Shown here: one piece after another, positions 48,601-57,600 of the stretch
How positions within the stretch are numbered: position 1 is the first letter of the stretch
How the letters are laid out: every line of letters starts with the position of its first letter
NCBI GenBank assembly: GCA_040954595.2
Contig: CM082584.2
Location: 3,100,001 to 3,164,000, forward strand
Reading direction: 5' to 3'
DNA length: 64,000 bases
DNA from: Balanoglossus misakiensis
Taxonomy: Eukaryota; Hemichordata
The notes under the pieces: generated by a model
The model's database searches: none
Seen by the model: the letters and a program-made list of their open reading frames with translations, nothing else
Told to the model about the DNA's origin: nothing
Made by a program: the position numbers and the translations under genes

Positions 48601-51600
48601 TCTGACACAAGGATACCAATGCCCCTTTCTTGACATATAAAAATTCAGATATTTATTTACAACTAACTTGGATGTAATGAATAAATTTTGAGCAATTAAG
48701 TGTGGAGCCTGCAGGCCTTTCTTGGCAGGAGATTGACGCATGTTGTTTACGTTACCATGGCGCCATAGAAGTAGTAACGCTATTTAGCATAACACGTGCA
48801 CTAAATTACACCCACTGGTTGGTGTATTCACAAGTTCATAACATTTTGGGGTCATTAGTCGCAGACTGAAAGTCATTGAGATATTACGGTTTTCTTGTCA
48901 TTTGCTTGAGGTTTGTTAGTCAGAGCCTATCGTCTGGGAATCTGCAGGTTTCGCTGCTTGCTGAATGTGTGCATATATTGCATCTAAACCATTTTTAGCA
49001 ACCATGATCTGTCAAATTTTGGTCAATTCCATAGGTATCGCCCTGCAATTTGCAGCGGGCTGGTGATTTCAAGTGTTGTTGTCTTTTTCCGTGTTAATTT
49101 TTGTAAAATTTTCTTGTGGGTTTTTGGATTTGACACAGCGAGTAAGATAATTAAATGTCAGCTTTGTTAAAAGCTCAGCTCGCTGGATATTTTACGTGTT
49201 GGACACTTGTAATTTTTGTTTAACACCCGTAATTTTCTGGACACTCGAGAACGTTGTCAGCCATTTTGAATACTTAATGAGTGATAATAGACACGCCCAC
49301 TTTGCGCTCGTCTTAAATAGAGACTTTCCCTGCATAATATACCAGAGCCTTCTTTTCCCCGAGTGGAAATTGATGGCTCTGGTTCACGAGAATGAGACAA
49401 TGCTGTTAACCAAACACCAGTGACACAAATAAAATGTTTGGCTATTTACTTTTGCCTATCAATGTATGAGGGTGTCTTGGAAGTATTGTCACTGTTAAAC
49501 CATCATGTGGTTATTTTCTGCCTCCAGGTTGCTGCAGATAATGGTATCTACTGGTCAGTCAATCATGAGAGATTCCATCAACACATCCGTGATCAGATTG
49601 TCATTGAAGCTGTAGCTGCAAGAGTAGATAAAGTGAGTCATCATTTGACATGTTCATCCCCATTTAGCTGTGGTTTAATCTGTCTGAGTAGTGAAAACAA
49701 TATGAATTTTTCAACATTCAGAGATTATGGGGGTGGTGGGCATTTCAATCTCAGTGGGTTGTACCAGTCAGATGTGATATTGTGACTACATGGTGAAAGT
49801 TATGATTTCATAAAAAAAATCTGTCTGGTACAAGAAATTCTTTTAGCATGTAACAAATTAAAAACATTTGATTACCGTAAAAGTATTGCTCGGATTAACA
49901 TTTAATTACAGACTAAAGTCGGGAAAATTTCTACTTGATTTTTATTGGTCTTCTTGCGCATTAGTTCAGGTTTCTCAAGATGTTTCTATAAATGTATTTA
50001 AAATAAGGAGCTTAACATCTCCTACACCAGTTCTTTTCGAACTTTTTGGCGGCCAATTTTTCATGCTAATTATCTCAAATTTCTCAATACTGACAGAGCT
50101 CATATGACCATTTCTTTCACTCTGGTGATCTATGCAAGCAGAATCCGTTTTAAAAACTCTGAACACACTAATACCAGGTTCGTCACAAAAAGCGGACTTG
50201 GCAGCCGGCCTATACATTGATAACTTGAAATCATTTGGCGGCCATTTTTTATGCTAAAAATCTCAAATTGCTCAACACTGACGGAGCTACAGTAACCATG
50301 TCTTTCACTCTGGTGATCTATGCAAGCAGAACCCGCTTTAAAAACTCTGAAGACACTAATACAAGGTTAAAATCCGCTTTTTTTTAAGATAATGATGCAG
50401 TGAATGAAATAAGAGAACGCGAAAATTAATAGTCGCGTAACAGTGGCCTCTCTCGATATCGATATCGATATCTCTCGATAGCGTAAAAAAGTTTAACTCG
50501 CAAAAATAAAGTGTTTTGCAGTATAGTGAATCAACATTCAACCAAACACAACTTCCATCCTGTTTGTAGGATATGAGAGTAAAATCTAGCCAAAGTGAGT
50601 AAACAGTAGAGACCGATTATTCACTTTTAGTCTCGTGTCTACAAGCGGAAGGGATGGTGTGTGTGGTCGAACATTGATTCACTATATATCCATGTGTAAA
50701 ATAACACAAACAGTGTCTTGTATCAAACATAATGGAAAAAGGGAAGGGACAAAAGAGACTTTCTACCTTTATGCCAGAGAGAAAAAAATCTTGTTCATCG
50801 GATTTTTTTTAGGCCAAAGGTAAATGCGGTTCTCTGGCATATTTGCACAGATGTAGACATTGTGAGACTAATAGAATCTCACACTCCCAATGACCTGGGA
50901 TCCTATTTCTCACACGAGTTGGGGATTTTTTGTCCCAAACAAGCCTATTATTCCCTTTTTAGCAGAAATATCTCAGACAAAAACACTGATACATGTACTT
51001 GTAACTGAATTCAATACTATATTTCCCAACAATAACATAGGCAATTACATTTACGGTTGGTGTTTGCACGACATATTTTGAGTATTTCAACAGGCTCTCA
51101 GAATGAAATGAAATGCACGGCAAATCACTGAAATCCAACAATTTAGTATTGTCCTTTATAGGGACAAAGTCTCTCTCTGACTGTCCATTTTTCCACTTAC
51201 TACCCATTTCAAAATACCTTGGAAATTCTTTGTGTTCGAGTGTTACAATAAATTTGCGCTTGAACGGACTGCGTTCCTTCCGATGGGTTCTTGCCGATTG
51301 CCGCACGCCGGCGGGTATGAAAGTGTAGGCTAAGACGTCGATCCACCGGCCGGCAGCACCGCTCCCAACATGACCAGCTCCACGCCACTTTGAGCTGCAC
51401 CGCGGTCGGATATCCCACCCCGGCTGCCAGACAGCATATGAAGGTGTCTGAGGCATTTTCTAGTCAAAGTGTACACGTTTAAAACTTTGGGGTTTTCGGA
51501 ATGGAAATAGCGGAACAAGAACATGGATTTATACTAATCATGAACGCCAAACAAACGTTGAAAAAGCCAGATCTGAAAAAAAATCCGCTGTGCGCGATGA

Positions 51601-54600
51601 CGCGCCGACGTTATTTTTCGATCGCTGCAAGGTTAGCGTCGGCCTCGCACGCCCGAATTTGCCACAAAACTATCAGTCCATACAGCGATGCGGTTCAAAC
51701 TCTTCCGTTGTATTTCATTTCAACAACACAAATTCAGAATACAACACGGCAGTTTGGTACGTCGTCTGTATCCTACACCACTAATTCTCATCTCAATCGT
51801 CTCTCTTCGCAATACGTCGATTCTCTAAAAGAAAGTTCAACATACGGGATACACTGCAACCCGCGGAACTAGCAATTCACGTCTCTGCTTCAGAGGAATA
51901 TACCGACATGAAGTGGGGGAACGCAGTCCGTTCAAGCGTAAATGTCCCGGTCAGAAGGTAACTACGAGCTTCGTAGAGCAGCATTCGACACGCTAAACAA
52001 CTCTCGTCGTTTGCAACACGCCATTTTTTTCCAAGTCCACGTTTTGTCGGAAAAACGATTTCTGACGGTTCGACAGACGGTGGGTATAGACACGTCTGCT
52101 TGCGAAAATTCCGCCAATTTTGTTGAATTCATTACGTTACCACTCCATTAAAAACTAGAGGCAGCCAACCCCCCCTTTTTATCTCAGGTAATGTACACAC
52201 AAGGCAGATAAGTCCCCCATAAACCTGACTTCCTATCAGGTGTTTGCTGATAAAATGCCAAATTTAAATCAAGATTACTTTCAGCATGGGACTACTTTTG
52301 ATGCAAGATTACTACGCTCACATATGAGGTATCCCACGGCATATATTTGGGTATAAGTAGCATAACCACGAATTTGTCAACAAATTATTATTATCACAAA
52401 CAGTTGTATAGTGCATAATATTACTGTTTTACAAGTAGTTTAAGCATCTACTCTTTTATTTCAAACCAAAATAATCCTGCTCATGAATACTCTGTAAAGG
52501 TAATCAGTCTGAGCAGGGGAATTAATCTTGACCTTGCACTTTACTACAACGTAATCTGTGATTGTTTTGTTTACACAGGCACTGATAAGGCAACCCCCTC
52601 AGACCCGAGTTAGGCCTGCTAACTCGGGTTTTAGTTTTAATGGAGTGGTAACGTAATGTTCTTCATATGAAATCGAAGGAGTTTGTCGTTTTAAATACTC
52701 AATATATTGCTCTTCATCATTAGGAAGTTTCCTTGGTTGTCAGTGCAAAACATCCTCATACAAGGTTCAGAGTAGACTACAGACAATCTCACAGTGGGAT
52801 TACGAACGTTTGAAACGGTAACTTTGTTGCAAAATAAACACAGTGCGGTCGTTTTTTCTTATCATGGGAGACGTTTATTGTAACAATCGAACACAAAGAA
52901 TTTCCAAGGTATTTTGAAATGGGTAGTATTATGTTTGATACAAGACACTGTTTGTGATATTCTACATACATGTGTATATATAGTGAATAAATGTTCAGCC
53001 ACACACACCTTCCATCCTGCTTGTCGACAAATTTTGCTGTATACATTGTATTATGAGAGCCATTGATTTCTCTTCCTACACAATAGATTGCAGGGGAAGT
53101 TGTACGGACAATGCTACGCATCAGTGAAGTGACTACAGACCCAAAGGCCTTGCTCACAACACCAATGTCTAGCCATGAAATCTATGCAGCTTTGCCCAAA
53201 GAACTCAAGTTTCCAAGGTCTACATTCGATCAGTATCTGAAGTTGCTTGCTGATGATCAGGTACTTGATTACTCTTGGTATAAATGTTGTATAAAAGCCT
53301 CTAATAGCTGCCTTTTTTCAATATTTTAATGATTTTATGAAACTAAAATTGTTCAAGTCTGCTCAAACACAGTGAATCAGTGTTAATTTGAGTAGAACAA
53401 GAAATCACAGTTTACCAACTAGAGAAAAATTATGAAAAGCAGCCAAAAGCTATTGATTCTTTAGTGGTAAGATGTTTCTATTTGATAGTGTGCAGTTTGT
53501 GTTTTATCATCTTGAATTTTGAAGTTGAAGTTTTCTGCCTCTCATTTTAATTTTAATTTTCAGATGGAGATTGTCAACAAATGTGGAGAGAGTGGTGGTG
53601 GAATGTATGCCATAAGTATCCTTTGTGATATCAGAAATAAAATGGTGGTGAAAATTTGCTGTCTTTTTATGCCCCATGAGCTGTTACTTTGTACAATATA
53701 TGTCATGATTTGACTTTCAACCTTAGATCCTTTTAAAGCTCCATCTATAGCTGTGACTGTCTGCTGTGTCTCCATTTTGATGTTATATGTTTGATTTGTG
53801 TAGCTACTGCAATTTCTTGTTCAAATTCTTGAAACATTATGAAATGCCCAATATTCAGCCTATTAAGGTGGCATTGCATGAAAAGTTGTCTTCCTACTTC
53901 CACAGTAAAACATAAAATGAATTGTATAGTTCCTGACACATACTCAGATATTTATAAGGCAATCAAGGTACTATGCACTGCTCATGTGGAGTCTGTTGTA
54001 CAAGAAAGATTTGGATCAAAATGTTTCAGGATCTTCAGATTGTTATTACTCAAGAAGCATTTGGAACAAAAACAGGTGAGAATAGCATTTTTGAAAAAAA
54101 AATCAAATGGTGCATATTTTGATACATGTAATATTATGAGGTACAGTCACTGTGAAAATTCCATGTATCAATTTTGACTATTGCCCAAGCACTCACTTAA
54201 GTGCATTACAAAATTGTCATATGGCAGGTTTGCTGAAGTCCACAAGCTAAAGAATGTGATAATTTATTTATTTACAACTAAAATTGGATGATTTATGCAC
54301 ACTAAATTAGTACAAGAAAACACTGGAAAATTTCACTATAAATTAGGATTGGCCTTTTCCTGAGAAGGGGCTCTTACATGAGAAATATGATAATTTCTGA
54401 AAGGCACGTAAGCTGTAACTTTTGGGATAATTTTCATAATTTTTGTTTCAAACTGCACTACCGATAGTCCATGCAGATGAAGGCAGTGAACTATACACAA
54501 GCATTATAAACCCTTAATATGAGTGCATATGCAAGTTTTAACCAGATAAATATTAAACCTTTGCCGCAAGCAAATATGGCCGCCACCGTGGGAAAATGCA

Positions 54601-57600
54601 AGAAACAATGAAAATGTTGCATTTCCGGTTATGAAACTTTATAAACAAAACATGATCTCATCCACTTGAGCTCATGGAAGTAAATGTACACCACTGAAAC
54701 ATCAGATTTTCATTTTTCATTGCAATATTGCACTTTTTGTAAAATTGCAGGAATTTTCGTTTTCTTTAATTTTTGGCCATTTTGTCATAAATAAAAGTTG
54801 AGCTCGATATATTATCATGAAATAGCATTTAATAGACATAATTAAAAGCATATATGAGATTATTTAAAACTTTAATTTTTTTATCCAGTTGCAGCTTACG
54901 TGCCTTGAACAGGAAGTCCAGTAAATTTCTAAGAAGTGGAAATGCTAACAGACATCTCTTCGCTGGTTGTGTGATTGCTAACATGGAAATATTTTTGTCG
55001 CCATTTTATGGCTATCATATTGTGTCTTTTACTGGTAATTGTCACAAACATTTTGCGATTTTGTGACACAAAGTCCAATCCCAGCATGGAGGTCTTAACT
55101 TGAATGCAAACTTTTTACCGTTTGATGTTGAAATTTTGTTGTCACATTCCATAGCCAGTAAGGTAGATTGATAGATAGATAGATAGCCTTACATGTAAAA
55201 TTTTGAGAAAACAGTGTTACAATATTGTCACTTTCTTGAAATTTTCGCAATAGGTGCCAAAAAAAGGAGTAGTACTAATTGTTATAAAGAAAACCCTATG
55301 CCACCGCACTTGATTTTCTGATAGAGCCCTTCAGATATTGTCACCATAGGAAAACTCTAGCATTAATAGCAGTGTGAGGAATGTGCTGACTCGGCATTTT
55401 CCAGTCTTTGAGACCCCCTAGCAGGAAAAAGCATGGGAACACCCGTTTTCCGTCTATATTTGGTTTTTACAATATTACAATATTCTAAGGTGTCTGTGTC
55501 ATCTAATTATAATACACGCAAATCATTGGTAGCAGTACTAATTAAGGTGGCATTGCATGAAAACTTGTGATTTTTTCCAAATTTTACTTTTTTACATAAA
55601 TCGGTAGGCCTAATACTGACCCACATCCTGACTAATACGCCTTGGCGGAAATGGTGCATAATCACCCTAAAATTGCACTTTTCTGAATGAGTTCACAGCT
55701 TAACAAATAGGTGTCAACGATGCAAATGGCCGTTTTTCTCAGTTTGCATTTTCGCTGCTCTTGACAACTTCAGACGAAAATAGCTTTGCTCTGCGTTGGC
55801 CGAATTTGCTCAAATTTTAACTGGAGATTGTGTATGACCCATCCAACAAAACGGTATTTTTGTTAGTCGATAAAGTGTCCCTGGCGGGAATAAACTCTGA
55901 TTCAATACAACTCACCGTGAATTTGATCAAATTTTACTAAAAATCTAACTTTCAAACGCTGTTACTCCTCAATGGAAGCAGATAACGCAAAACAAAATTA
56001 CCGTTTTTTTGCACGTGTACTCTCGTTTCGAATGACATATTAAGATGCATGATGCATGGTCAACTTTTTTACCTAATTTAAATTTAATGACATAATATCA
56101 AAAATGGTTTTTTTCACCCAAAATCGCCACCATTTCCGGGGATCAATAATATTTGCAACTCAAACAAAAGTTCAAAAACTCGGCTTCCAGAATATATATG
56201 GTTTATGGGGGTTTTAACATTGTCTTTGATGAGAAATAGGCCTCTGAAAAATTCTCCATGGTTTCATGCAATGCCACCTTAACCTACAAATGAGAAAAAT
56301 GCAATGAGGAAGTACTCAAACATTTTGTACATTTTCTACTAATTTGCCAGGTTGAGGAATTTGCCATGATACCAGCCAAAGAAGCAAAGGAACTGCTGTA
56401 CAGCATGTTTTCAGAGCACATTGTGGCGCTGCAGGAAATCCCACGCACACCAGACCATGCTCCATCCAGAACCATTTATTTGTTTTCTGTCAATTTGAAT
56501 GAAGTAAGCAGGATGCTGTTGGAAAGATGTTACAAAGCTCAGATGAATATGATAGCCAGGAGAGATCGTGACAATAATGAAAACAAGTAAGTAACAAAAA
56601 TAGCGTCAATGACACTGTGGTCCCATTTGAGGATTACGCAGAAATAGGGATACACCAGAATAAAAATTACAGGTGACATTGCAAGCAGATATGATGTAAT
56701 CATATAGAAATATTGAATGAAAAATAATTAACAAGAAACTGTCATGTGTCATGGCAGTCTTATAAGTGTACTAGAAAAATTTATTTTTGACCAGAATTGT
56801 CTGTACACATATGGCAAGCAACTTCATTCAGTCAGCCCTGGAACAGACAGACACACACACACACTGACCTGCCACTTGTAATTAAAAATTTATTAGCTGG
56901 TGGTCTCTGTAACACCTGGCCTATTACAGTTATGTAAACATGTCTAAGTTGGGGGTAACAACTTGTAAACCATAACTTTCAAAACAACTGGACAATTTGT
57001 TTATGAGAAGATTGTCTAACCAAAAACAAAGAAACTTAGAAACAAAAATTCGCCAAATATTGAAGGTTTCTGATAGCAGAATTGAATAAAAGTAGCACAT
57101 ATACATGTATGTGTTATGAAATTGTATCCTAAATTTCAAAGCAATCAGAGAAAAAAAAAATATTGTGAACTCAAGTCTTTCCTCTGCACAGGCGTTATTT
57201 ATACACATCTAGGTCATGCAGCAAGCGTTTCTGCAGACCCCAGAGAGATTAGTTTTCATCCCATTTTGTTGTAACACTGCATGTTTCCTGGTTGAAATTG
57301 ATGCATTCATTAATGTCTGCCTCATCTCTGTCTGTATCTCATTGTCACCAGGAGACTGCTTGAGAAATCCCAGCGAGTTGAAGCCATCACTGCATCTCTG
57401 CAGAGCACCGGTGCTGACGCTGACGAAGCTGCAGAGGTTGAAGAGATGATAACACCACCAGAGAGAGCCCAGCTGAATAAACTGAAGAATACAGTCAACA
57501 AGTAAGTACAGCAGTCCACCATTGAATTGTTTCTGTCATGTTGTTTGATGCTAATATGTTGTTCACATAGGGATCATTGAAACATTTCTGAAACGTCTCA

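Larger units (their letters stand above)
51160..53030. mobile_element. TTAA-type MITE split by a nested insertion
   Basis: The family left end (GGGACAAAGTCTCTCTCTG) lies at 51161-51199. Family sequence resumes at 52927 (TATTATGTTTGATACAAGAC, then the AGTGAAT block). Everything between is the TA-flanked element described next. The right end of the host MITE is missing. Confidence 0.75.
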
